This document shows positions 1 through 11,034 of a stretch of DNA of 64,000 nt, piece by piece. The first letter of the stretch is position 1, and the number at the start of each line of letters is the position of its first letter. The DNA is from Pyronema omphalodes (Eukaryota; Ascomycota; Pezizomycetes; Pezizales; Pyronemataceae), in NCBI GenBank assembly GCA_024516155.1, contig JAJJXM010000030.1, forward strand, positions 248,001 through 312,000, written 5' to 3'. The notes beneath the pieces were generated by a model. It was not told the origin of the DNA, ran no database searches, and saw nothing but the letters and a program-made list of their open reading frames with translations. Made by a program: the position numbers and the translations under genes.

Positions 1-2865
1 CATAGCAGTACTTGCCCTATGAGTGAGGTCAGGGGTCGGGGGGACCGAAGAGTGGTTGGGGCGCAACAAGTCACCATCGATTGAGGATCTGTGTCGGCGA
101 TGCTTCGGAGTCGCGGTGACATCGTCGTCGTCGTCGTAGTTGTCGTCGTCATCGGAGTTGTTACGATTTTCCTCTTCTTGAGCGGCGGCGGCTTGTGCGA
201 GATGCAATCCTTCGACTGCGGCGGCGCATTGTTCTGAGATATTTCTAATGATATCTGCAATTGCATCTGTTTTGTCGCGGATATTCCTGTCGGCAACGTC
301 GGACCAGGACATTTGAGAAAAGCGTTTCATAGCGGCGGGACTATTATATAATCGTCGTTCCATCTCTGGTGTGACGTCTTCAGCATCCAAACCCTTAGGA
401 TCAATCGTACTGGCACGGGATGCTGTACGCGATGAACTCCTCGAAGATGCTCTTGAGGCTCTTCGGGATAATAATGGGGTTTGCCTGGCGGTGGCTTGGG
501 AGTTGGTGTCTTCGTTTCCTTCTTCAAAGGTGTCTTCTGGCTCGGGGTCGTTGATGGAAAGGACGAGGTGCTGCATGTGGTGTGCTTGTCCTTCGATCAA
601 GGCGCGGAGATGAATGACGACACGCTGGGCCTCGTCACGCTGACGCTGGATATTGCGGTTGGTGTCGACAAGATCCTTAAGCTCCTTCTTGTTCTTCTTA
701 CGCTCGCGTTCGAGCTCCTCAGCAACCTCCTGCTGGATGACGAGTGCCTCAAGGGCATCGTCACGCTGCTTTTCGGTGCCGGCAAGACGAAGAGCAAGAG
801 TGTTGCTGTCAATCTTTTGCTGCTCAATGAGCTTGGCAAGACGAGCATTCTCCTTCTTGTGCTGCTCAATCTTGACCTTGAGGTCTGAAGCCTCTTTGGT
901 GAGCTGTGCGGCGAAGCCTTGGAATTTCTCAAACTGTAGTATATCATAAGCAAGCGACAGACGGAGGTTATTGAGGTACATACCTGTTGTTTCCAGCTCT
1001 CGACTTCCTCAAGAAGAAAGTTATTTCTCTTGTTAACCTTCTGTAGTTCGGTATCCATACGTCCCTTGAGGTTAATGTAATCTTGCCACGCCTCGACTGC
1101 GTCGCGGGAGTACTGATTCCGCTCACGAACAATCTCGTTCAAGTGGCGAAGAGAAACCTTTGTCATAAGCGGCTTCTTGACAGAACCACCAAACAAGGCC
1201 TTGATTCCAGTGTTGCGTCCCATCTTTTCACAAGCATGGTCAAGAACTCCCATAACTGCGTCTTGGTCCCACCAGTCCGGTTCCTGAACACTGTCGACCT
1301 CACCACGCATAACAATAATCTGACCAGCGGGGACGAGTTTTCCGCCTCCATAGGCAGAGCGAAGGTGAGAAGGAACTCCAGAAATGGCAATGTCTCCTTT
1401 AAGTGCAGTAGTCAATCTTTGGATCATCTTGTTGCGCTGTCCATTTGTAAAAGTAGTAGGAGGAGCAGAAGTCAAGACAAAGTTGCGATCCAAATCAACA
1501 ACGAGAGCATCACTTGGGGCGGTGAACAAGCTGCGACATTCTGCGGTGAATCCAAGAATGTACGGACCGGGCTCCTGGACCATATCCCTTGCATGGCGGG
1601 CGTGGACGACAGGAACGTAAAGACCGCTCCACTCAAACACACGAACGCAGAAACGGAGAGTTTCGGCAGCCACAGTCAACATGGCCGGGTAGTGGCTGAC
1701 AAAAATTATCCTCCGAGTTGGCGAAAGGGCAGCCTCGACAAGCCCGACAATGTTGGGAATGGACAAACAGCAGAACAACGGCCACATGGCAAACTACAAC
1801 TCAATTAGCATGACCACAGCATAATCAGCATCCACAAATAACCCACATTCTGGAAACCGGTGGGCGAAGAAGGAAATTGGTAGCAAAGAGCATAATCCTT
1901 CATGTCAATTCGCACCAAGTCGTTAAGTCGGGGAGCGGGGAAGCTCAAGATTCGCGAAACCTCCCTACACTGTCGTCAGCGAGTGCATTTCCAGTGTCAA
2001 AATCTCCAACACATACTCGGCATGGAAAAGGTTAGTAGCCTTATTCCAATGAATCCACATTCCCCTTAGGTAATCACCCAACAAGTTGAAAAGCGGGTAG
2101 CGAGACAAAAAGCTGAGGGCATATGGAATCCAGTAAGACTCGTCAGGCGAGTCATAATAATCCGGTTCATTTCTCTTTCTCAACTCGCGAATCGTCTCTG
2201 CTCGCTTATCATCCGCTCTAGACCAAACCCGCAAGGCAATTCCATAAAGCGTATGCGAAGAATCTTGCTGCAAAACAAAAGTATGGTGAATACAATGAGG
2301 TTGTGTGCGACCGGTACAGATTTCGACATCATGCGGAAAACAAGCCTGTCACAATTACAAAAAAAAAATGTCAGCGACTACTGTATAACTCTAACCCTAC
2401 CCCTTGCATGACCGACCACCCCGCCCTTATGCAGGTTTCACATACCCGCATAGCCGCATGTAATGACCTCGCCATCTCATTATCTTGTTCCAATCTTGGA
2501 CTGCTTCCAAGAATCTCAGGTAACCAAAATTGATTCACAGCTCCCTTCATGTGGGAAATCTTGCCCTGCTGTGGTGCAGGTGCCTTGACCCATTGTGAAG
2601 GCTCACGACCAACTCCACACACCAGGTATGCATGTGTAAGAGTCTTTGGTGTCCTTGGCTGAACTTTGATGTTTAATGTTGAAGGAATCGGCTGGGTGAT
2701 TCGACTGTGAAGTGATGATGTCCGACTCGGAATCGGCATTGGTTCGTCGCCTCCTCCCCGGGTTATCGGTCGCTCGGATCGATTGTCAGAGGAACGAGGT
2801 CGAACAAACGACGGCTGGTTGCGGAGTGACGGCGCCATGTCTGGTGAGAGAAGATTAGGAGACAT
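1..2865 (-). CDS. DENN-domain protein, predicted Rab GEF (3' end off the window)
   Basis: Five exons can be read: 2865-2401, 2345-2017, 1964-1847, 1793-984 and 933 to the edge. Phases agree and all introns are 50-55 bp. The open frame is still open at base 1 after 885 codons. Exons 1-2 encode a proline/serine-rich N-terminus and then a uDENN-like segment (LYGIALRVWSR). Exons 3-4 carry the central DENN core, with FPAPRLNDLVRIDMKDYAL, IIFVSHYPAML, WSGLYVPVV, PYILGF and VVDLDRNFV. The last exon is a long charged coiled coil (many K/E/Q heptads), then a serine-rich and acidic tail. DENN proteins activate Rab GTPases by nucleotide exchange in membrane traffic; which Rab cannot be told from the sequence. 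The start is the first ATG of the exon. Homologues also place the coiled coil after the DENN module, so the missing end is probably disordered tail. The identity is secure; the exact start is less so. Confidence 0.88.
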
Positions 2866-3300
2866 CTGTCTATATGTCTGTTTGTCTGTCTATCTGTGAT
2901 GTATGTGTGTGTGTGTTAATTAAATCTACCTGAGCCGCACGTTACTTGCGACTGACTGCCAGAATACTGCTTCAGGCAGAACAGGGGAAGAAACGGTGCG
3001 GGGACGAATGTGTATTGCTGCGTGGCGATAGATTTTTTCGTATTTCTTGGTGTTTGTGCGAATTTCGTCAAAAAGGAGAAAAGGAATGGAACGCGCGCGC
3101 TGCAAAAAGATGGTGTATATAAGTTTGGGGTTCGTTTCGTTACAATAGTAGTAGCGTCTGCGGTGATTGGCGTAGTCGAATAACGTGTGTCGACACACTG
3201 TAGCTCATCCGGACCAAAAGCAGCGAGACAGAGTGGAGGAGGAAGAGGTTCAAGCACAGCTGCACCCAATTATTGATTGATTAACACTAGCGAATCCTCG
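2866..3300 (-). promoter_or_regulatory. 5' flank of the DENN gene
   Basis: No gene is seen here. The stretch just upstream of the DENN start holds short CTGT-rich repeats (about 2872-2895), then mixed-composition sequence with overlapping open frames that show no family signature. It is the likely leader and promoter of the leftward gene. No specific factor site can be supported. Confidence 0.4.
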
Positions 3301-5766
3301 ACGCGGCGGCCAGGCGGGTGGATCGGTCGTTTTTCTTGGTGATCAAAGGAAGGAAGGACTCGGTGGGGGAGAGTGGACGGGAGGGGGTGGTGGTGGTGGT
3401 GTCGAATTGTGGCTGACTTGTCCTGATCTGATTCCTGACTCTTTTCAGACGGAGGAAAGAAGCGGCGATGCTGTCACTTCTCGCACTCTTGCCAGACCGG
3501 AGGAGGAGGAGGAGGAGGGGTGGAGTCGGGAGAGGGAGGGAGAAGAGGCCGAGGGAAGAATTCGAGGAAGAATTGGAGGGAATTGGGGGAGGGGAGGGGG
3601 GGGGGGGAGGGCTTGTCTACGAAAGCAAGGACCAGGGGCTCTGTTGTTGTAAGGAGCTTGGGTGTTTTTCTGGGTAATGATCTCAATCAATTGGGGCGGG
3701 TAGTAGTATAGGGTAGTGAGCGTGGGTTATTGATGGATCCGAGAAAGGAAGGGCAGCCGCTTGAGGGTGGACCGGAGATGTTTGTGAAAGGAGTGACTGG
3801 GTGAGTGGCGGCGAAACAGTGATGGTGATGGAGGGATGATTGATGGATGAAGAATTGGGACAAATTCAGGTACGGGATCCAATGGATTTACCCTCTACAG
3901 TAGTAACTTTTCGAACTTCATCCTTCTAACTCCCTTCTCTCCCTTCTTCCTCTTTTCTATTTGCAGTTTGGGCAGAGATAGGAGAAGTCGGTGCGTTTGC
4001 ATTCTCCTGTGCCTTGCGTGGATTTAGAGTAGGTCTGCCTTAGAAATTTTAGGATGTGTGATTTCCAGTGCATCGGTCATCATAAGGTATTCGAATCGTG
4101 CATTTGCATGTATGGGTAGGTAGGTATGTAGCCCATCTCTTCACTTTTAAAGTTGCATTTGCATGTATATATGTACAGCGGAGTATCTCATCACTTTGAT
4201 GATCAGCATCCCTCAATCTTTTCTTTCATTCGCAAGTCAATCCCATGGCCATCTCACCTTGAGCAGCACAAAAAAAAAAATTCCAATCTCATCCCTCCCT
4301 CCCTCCCTCCTCTCATCCAATTAATTTCACTCATTTATTCCTGGGGGGGAGGGGGGGGCAAGCCGTAAAAAAGGGGACGGACTGTGGACTCCTCCTCCCC
4401 CCCTCCATCACTTAGCGCCTTCATCACCTTCAACCTTCTGGCCGGGCTGTTTCCAGATCCCCTGCAGACACTCACTCGTTTCATTAGGGTGTCTCCAAGC
4501 TAACCCCAGTCGCAGCTAGTAAGTGGCACGGGCCCCCTAAAGTCAGGCAGTCAGGCGTCGGTACGAAGCCGAGAGCGTATGGTTTGTATGGTTTGTATGG
4601 AACATGCCAGCAGCAGCAGCCAGGTAGGCAGGCACCACAAAGTACCCTTCACAAAAGAAAGTGCGACAGAACAAATTTGAACATCGAGTATCGCCATACA
4701 GTACCAAACAACAGCTGGTCACAGAGAATATAGAAAACAGCGCGTGAAAAATGTGCAAACATGAAGAAGAAAAAGAAAAAAAAAAGTATAAGGTGTATAT
4801 GTAGGAAGTGTCAGTGAAATCCTGAAGGACTTTTTTTCTGTTTTAAATAAAAAAATTAAAAAAATCATCCCCCCCCTTCCACTTACCTTTCCTTTCCCTC
4901 ACCTCACCAGCACCTTGGAAAGAAAAGAATCCTTCAAAACTCTAAAATTCGAATCGAATCTTCCTTCCATCGGTGACTCGGTATTAATTATCGGTACCTG
5001 ACTAACGGTTAACCAGCCGCACTAAACCAACCAAAACTAAAATAAACCCATCCCATCATCCATGCTACATAAACTAACCACAATCACAATAGCAGAACCT
5101 GACTAAGCCCCATCTAGTCTAGCGTACCCAGCGGAGGTCCCGGCCCTGGACTGGGTCCTGTCCTGGCCGCTGTTGGAGCTGAACCGTTGGAGCTGGAGAG
5201 CGTTGGACCGTTGGTCTCTCCCCGCCCCCCCTTCACTTTTCATCCAAGTTCATGACTAGAGGTAAACTTGAAAGACCGGTGGATGATGGGATGGTATGGG
5301 ATGGGATGGATCACTCCCTCGCGAAATCGTTCGCGAAGGAGCCATGGAGCCAGAGGCACCATACAGATACCCGACTCGCGTATGTATGTCGCATGTGTCA
5401 TCCCCCATCCCCGCAGAACCCCCCCCCCCCCCACCCCCACCCCCGCAGAAGCTAAAAGAAAGCTTTCGTGACCGTACATAAAGTACATAAAGTTCCCGGG
5501 TATCGCTTTACTTTGGGGCTTTGGGGCTTTTCAGGGTGGGTTGAAGATATCGATATCATATACAGTTGTAGCGTACAGTAGGTGTCTGCTCCCCCTCGAT
5601 ACAATACATATGTTTTTTTTTTCTACGTTATAGTGCTGTATACTACGGTATGGATGAGTACGAGAGTGGATGAGTACGAGAGTGGATGAATATGACAGAA
5701 GAATAGCCCAGTAGAACCCGCCTGTGCCTGTTCCTGTTCCTGTGCCTGATCTACCGTATGTATCCC

Positions 5767-5861
5767 CAGTATCTCCAGTATCTCCAGTATCTCCAGTATC
5801 TCCAAATCTCCAAACCCCCAAACCCCCAAACCTCCAAACCTCCAAACCTCCAAACCTCCAA
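5767..5861. repeat. Two adjoining short tandem arrays
   Basis: CCAGTATCT-type 9-mers (about four copies) run directly into CCTCCAAA-type 8-mers (about six copies). Both read in the same pyrimidine-rich strand orientation. Confidence 0.85.
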
Positions 5862-5930
5862 CAGCTTCCCTGGGTATGTGTGTGTGTAAGTATATTCTCC
5901 TATCTCCAGCATCCAGCCTTCAAAATCACC

Positions 5931-5961
<31 letters not shown>

Positions 5962-6125
5962 TAAATAAATAAAAATAAAAAATAAAAATAAAAATAAAAA
6001 AGCAACAACAGCAACGATTCTATTCTATTCTCGCTGGCTGGCGAATTTCCTTTCCTTCCGGGTACGCTTCTGATAGCTGGGATAAGACGGCGCCTCATCT
6101 TCATCTTCATCTTTATCTTCCTTCG

Positions 6126-6127
<2 letters not shown>

Positions 6128-6157
<30 letters not shown>
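6128..6157. repeat. TA dinucleotide microsatellite
   Basis: About 15 uninterrupted TA units. Confidence 0.95.
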
Positions 6158-6159
<2 letters not shown>

Positions 6160-6483
6160 TGGTTATCTAGATATCTATCTATTATATATCTATATCTAAC
6201 TCCACTCACCCTCGAACTTCAAAGTAAAGGAAAGGCAAGGAAAGCAAAATCATCCGCATCATCACCATCACCATCACCATCATCCGCATCATCATCATCA
6301 TCCGCATCATCACCATCCCGTTACGCCATATTTCCCGTTACGCTATATTTCTCTTGAAAATCTCATTCATTATCTCCCTCTCACTCTCCCTCTCACTCTC
6401 ACTCTACATTTACCTACCCATCACCAATTACCTACCGATTACCAATAACCTACAATACCGACACCCAATAACCAACACCCAGT

Positions 6484-6528
6484 AACCCATAACCCATAAC
6501 CCATAACCCATAAGCACCCATAACCCAT
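6484..6528. repeat. Short CCCATAA heptamer array
   Basis: Five to six near-perfect heptamers, the same unit as the long array at 23100-23302. Confidence 0.85.
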
Positions 6529-6806
6529 CGCTCAGTTCCTATCCCCGGTTTTTTTTTTGCTTTTGCTTTTTGCTTTTGACCTACCTACCTACCTACCCAC
6601 CCACCTACCCACCCACCTACCTACCCACCTACCTATCTACCTACCTATGTGTGGTTCTCGCTTTTGTTTTACAGTTTCTAGAAATTTGTCTGTGGTTGGT
6701 CCTTTCATTTACACGTGCCCTAGGCCCTGGTGCCTTCGTGCGTAAAGATGGGGGCTTGGGGGCTATAAGTACAGTAGGTAGTAGCTGTTGGGGTTACTTA
6801 TGGCCA

Positions 6807-6830
6807 GGGGGGGGGGGGGGGGGGGGGGGG
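6807..6830. repeat. Poly-G tract of 24
   Basis: Uninterrupted run of 24 G on the plus strand, one of several long G or C runs in the window. Confidence 0.95.
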
Positions 6831-6909
6831 TTGTAATAGAAAATAGGGTGGGGGAATTAATGGGAAAAGACAGATAGAATATTAATGGGAAAAGATGGAA
6901 TATGACATA

Positions 6910-6958
6910 TAATAATAATAATGATAATAATAATATAATAATAATAAGCATAATAATA

Positions 6959-6993
<35 letters not shown>

Positions 6994-7140
6994 GAAGAAT
7001 AATAATAATAATAATAAAATAATAATAATAAAATATAAATAATAATAAATAATAATAATAATAATAATACAATAATAAAATAATAATAATAATATATAAT
7101 AATAATAATAATATAATAATAAATAATAATAATAATAATA
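6910..7140. repeat. AAT trinucleotide microsatellite (imperfect)
   Basis: About 230 bp of AAT/ATA units with small slips. It is followed by a CTC-rich patch and a further short AAT run near 7206-7222. Confidence 0.92.
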
Positions 7141-7370
7141 ATAAGAAAATACTACTCCTCCTCTCCTCTCTCCTCCTCCGCCTCCGCCTCCTAATCCTCC
7201 TCCTCATAATAATAATAATAAAATAGAACAGATGAGCAGGTAGGAAAGAAAAATTCATAACGAAAAATAAGGTAACAGCAAGGTAATAAGATAATAAAGT
7301 TATAGACACAATAAACCCCCCCCCCCCCCCAGAAAAACCCCAGAATAAAAAAAAGCCAAATTAAAGAAAT

Positions 7371-7686
7371 CAGTAGCAGTAGCAGTAGCAGTAGCAGTAG
7401 CAGTAGCAGTAGCAGTAGCAGTAGCAGTAGCAGTAGCAGTAGCAGTAGCAGTAGCAGTAGCAGTAGCAGTAGCAGTAGCAGTAGCAGTAGCAGTAGCAGT
7501 AGCAGTAGCAGTAGCAGTAGCAGTAGCAGTAGCAGTAGCAGTAGCAGTAGCAGTAGCAGTAGCAGTAGCAATATCAATATCACTAGCAGTAGCAGTAGCA
7601 ATATCAATATCACTAGCAGTATCACTAGCAGTATCAATATCAATATCAATATCAATATCAATATCAATATCAATATCAGTAGCAGT
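7371..7686. repeat. AGTAGC hexamer array grading into AATATC
   Basis: About 33 AGTAGC units, then interleaved AATATC and ACTAGC variants, then a pure AATATC stretch of about eight units. On the minus strand it reads as poly-Leu and then Ile/Leu, which explains the long open frame there. Confidence 0.95.
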
Positions 7687-7796
7687 GAAAAAAAAAGCAC
7701 GTTTCTAAAATCCGTGCACATTACGTTATATCTAAGCGAGGTGAAACGAGGAACCAGTAGATGAGGCCATCTATGTAGAAGCGAATTAAGAAACCG

Positions 7797-7824
7797 GGGG
7801 TGGGGGGTGGGGGGGGGGGGGGGG
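7797..7824. repeat. G-rich homopolymer tract
   Basis: Runs of G interrupted by two T residues, ending in about 15 consecutive G. A C15 run lies nearby at 7316-7330. Confidence 0.9.
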
Positions 7825-8341
7825 TTAATCCTAAAACGGATATTATCCTGTCAAAGTCTGAAGTACCAAGTCTGAACTTAGCTTATTTTCTATATTGGCG
7901 GTATTGACAGAGACAGATAGAAACTGGCAGCACTGGTATTGTAGGTAGCTAGGTAGGTAGGTAGCATATGTCAGTATTCCAGATTCAGGTCCAGGTTCAT
8001 ATTTCAGGTTTCCAAGGTTTCCAAGGTTTCAGAATCCTGTAACAAACCCGTAATGCGCACCGCAATACCAATACGCTCAGATCAACAGAACAAGTGAAGC
8101 CTGGGCTTTGATACTCCACACCGTGGGTATTTTTAATTCGTCAATCCGTCATCTGTTATCCGTCCCCCGTCAATCCTTAAATGAAATTCCAAATAACCAG
8201 CCAAGGTTTCTGTGTTTCTATGTTTCTGTGTTTCTGTGTTTTTAAGTTTCTAAGTTTCTAGATAGCATTCACGGAACGATCTTATTCCTTTCCTTTCCTT
8301 TTATTTTATTTTTTTTTCAGTACTTTTTAGTATCGATTATT

Positions 8342-8372
<31 letters not shown>

Positions 8373-8813
8373 TTATTTATTTTTTGCTTACCGAGAATAG
8401 TGAACATTAAACGAGTCACTCCAGTATATATGTACATACATATGCAGTTAACTATTGACAGCTCCAGCTCCAGCTCCAGCTCGCATAGCAGCTCGCATAT
8501 GTATCAACCTGCACCTATGCATGCATCTAAAAAGATCCATAATCTATAATCCATAATCCATAATCCATAATCTATGCTGTATGATCCATCATATACAAGA
8601 TATACAAGCGATTAGATACCTACATACCTGCATTACCTACCTGTAGTTAACGGTTCGCGAATTTATTGAACCTTTAAGTTTTTTTTTGTACGATAATAAG
8701 AGCGGGCTGTAAATCAAACAACGGTGCTTCTGTGTGTTGGAGATGAGAATAGTGTATATATGTATGGATGTATGTATGTGAATTCCAGGCCTTGTAGCAT
8801 GCACACGCCCCGC

Positions 8814-8849
<36 letters not shown>

Positions 8850-9516
8850 CTCCCCCCACACACCCCCCCCCCCACACCCCCCAATTGCCCTATAGCCCAC
8901 AGATATAGCCCACAGATGGCCCACAGATAGCCCACAGATATCTAATCACATCACATCATAGTACAGTCGACTGTATACCTAAAGCTCCATGGTTCATCGC
9001 CTCATCGCATCATCGCTTCACAGCAAATCTATCACATTCACATCTATCACATCCATCACTATGCACGGTGCATCGCCAATCAAACGCCTGCTTCAGATAT
9101 AGATATAGCACGGCACAAGGGCGGTGTATGTATAAGTTTCCGATATAGCACGGCATGATGGTTAGGATGATTTCTGAATATAAAAATGTTTCTGATATAG
9201 TATTGTATCGTAAATATTGAAAGGAAAAAAAGATAAATAAATAAATAAATAAATAAGGATAATAAATAAGGATAATAAATAATTCATCATACAGTATACA
9301 GCACACAGTACACAGTACAAAATACACAGTGAATTAGTATGGAATTTCGTTAATGTTGACGTGTCTTTTTTAAATAGTTTTTTATGCAGTTTGTAGTAAG
9401 CTAGCAAGCTAGCAAGCTTGACATTATCTCAACACTTGAATAGCAGACGGCGACGTTACAAAAAGAGGTTTCATCTGGGGAACGTTGATAGCTGGGGAGC
9501 ATGTGGTCTATGTGGA

Positions 9517-11034
9517 TTACGCCATCTTTCCGGGTGCGGTGGGATGACTTCCACTTAGTCCTCCGTCTACGGCCCAGAATTGTGCGTTGACATAGGAGCT
9601 CCTGTTGTTTTATTTTGTCAGCCACTTCTTTATACTCTTGCAAAACCCTCGCTTCTGAAATATTTCCAGCCGCATCCTTATATCTTCCCCCTCTTCTCTT
9701 TATCTTCGATAGGAAAGGTAAGACATACTCATCACTCCCCAAAAACAACGCCACACGCGCAATTTCATCCGAAACACCACCTCTTCGGAGAGGATTAATC
9801 TGCCCAATCTTACCCGTTGAACCCTTCTTTCTTGCGGCATTCCAAAGCGGTGCAGTCATTCCAGTCTCGATTAAGCCGGGACAAATGGCATTGCATCGGA
9901 TATTCGTGCCGGCTAGTTGGAATGCTGAGGTTTGCATTATTGATATCACGGCGGCTTTGGAGGCGCTGTAATCGGCTGCGGGACGGACGGGTTGGGGTTA
10001 GTAAATATAGCTTCACGCAGGGCTTCGCTACGGCTTTGCAGAGAACTTACTGGCTCCGGCTCCGGATCGGATTCCGGCGGTGGAAGCGGTGGCGATAATG
10101 CTACCGCCTGATTTAGGCTTCGAGGCGGAGGTCTTCATCATTGCTTTGGAAGCGTGTTTGACGGCGAGGAAAACGCTATTAAGATTTCCATTAGCATCTT
10201 CTTGAGCCAATGTTCATAAACCTCTCTGCCCGTCTTCATCCACCTCACCCAGCTGGCGCTCCACTCGCCCCACCAGCCACAACGCCCGCAACCCCGCGCT
10301 ATCCCACCACAGAGAAGCCTTACCTGACAACATTAACCTTCAGCGTCCACATAAACGTATCGACCGCAATCTCCGTAACAGGGGTCATAGAACTCCCCAC
10401 CACCCCAGCATTTGCATAAAACACATCCAATCTTCCATACTTCTCAACCGCCTCTTCACAAACCGCCTGAACCGCCTTCTCATCACTTGCATCGAAGGTC
10501 CTGGTGTGGATATCGACACCTGGATAAAGCGTGGTGAGCTCTGCGGCTATGGCATTGAGGTTGCTGGAGTCGAAGTCGCAGATGAATAATGCTTTTAATC
10601 CGTGGGAGGCGTATTGATGCGCTGTGGCTCGACCTATTCCACTCTGTTGGAAGGCGGGGTTAGCTGATATTGAAAGGTACAATGCAGCTCGAGGAAGGGC
10701 TTTGGAGAGTTCCCGTCGCCTCGGAGCCTGGCAAAGCCTGGCATAGCCTAGCAAAGCCCGGAAAAGCGTCGAGATAGACGTAATATATTGGAACATGGCG
10801 GCATAGTAGAAACGAGGTATCATACAGTAGAATTACACCCTATTTCTCAGCATCAGTCTTGCATCCTAAATCTACACCTCCACACCTCTCTTCACGCAGC
10901 TATAATCAAGCGAAAGAAACCATACCAGTAATAATCGCGACTTTTCCTTCTAAACGTTTCCCGAGGGAGCTTCCCGCAACTTGAGGAATCTCTCCCAGAT
11001 GCCCCGCGATCTGCTGAAGTCTTTCGTTCGCCAT
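9517..11034 (-). CDS. Short-chain dehydrogenase/reductase (SDR)
   Basis: Exons read as 11034-10926 (or 10921), 10646-10324, 10175-10051, 9975-9729 and 9601-9517, stop TAA at 9519-9517. Exon 1 starts MANERLQQIAGHLGEIPQV and ends at the first glycine of the Rossmann turn (KVAIITG). Exon 2 continues with SGIGRATAHQYA, the acidic cofactor residue in ALFICDFD, and YANAG. Exon 3 has the catalytic-serine segment (IIATASTAG), exon 4 begins with the YSASK catalytic Tyr/Lys and has NAICPGLIETGM, and exon 5 ends in the usual WAVDGG motif. About 297 residues is normal for classical SDRs. The Asp after the second strand suggests NAD(H) preference; substrate unknown. Introns 2-4 have clean phases. Intron 1 does not: with the best donor (GTATGG) the frame is off, and a weaker donor 5 bp on restores frame but leaves the TGxxxGxG loop one residue short. 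Confidence 0.88.

Larger units (their letters stand above)
3301..9516. other. Gene-free spacer rich in simple repeats
   Basis: No coding exon with splice signals or a recognisable domain was found. The spacer is a series of low-complexity tracts: GGA/purine-rich sequence (3498-3615), C-rich runs (about 5420-5450), 9-mer and 8-mer arrays (5767-5861), TA dinucleotides (6128-6157), CTAC repeats (6580-6647), AAT repeats (6910-7140), a hexamer array (7371-7686) and long G or C homopolymers. Open frames over these tracts are low-complexity artefacts (poly-Leu, poly-Ile). Confidence 0.7.

Noticed and set aside
7191..7721. Long minus-strand open frame of poly-leucine
   Set aside because: It is the AGTAGC hexamer array read in a stop-free frame, with no start context or introns.
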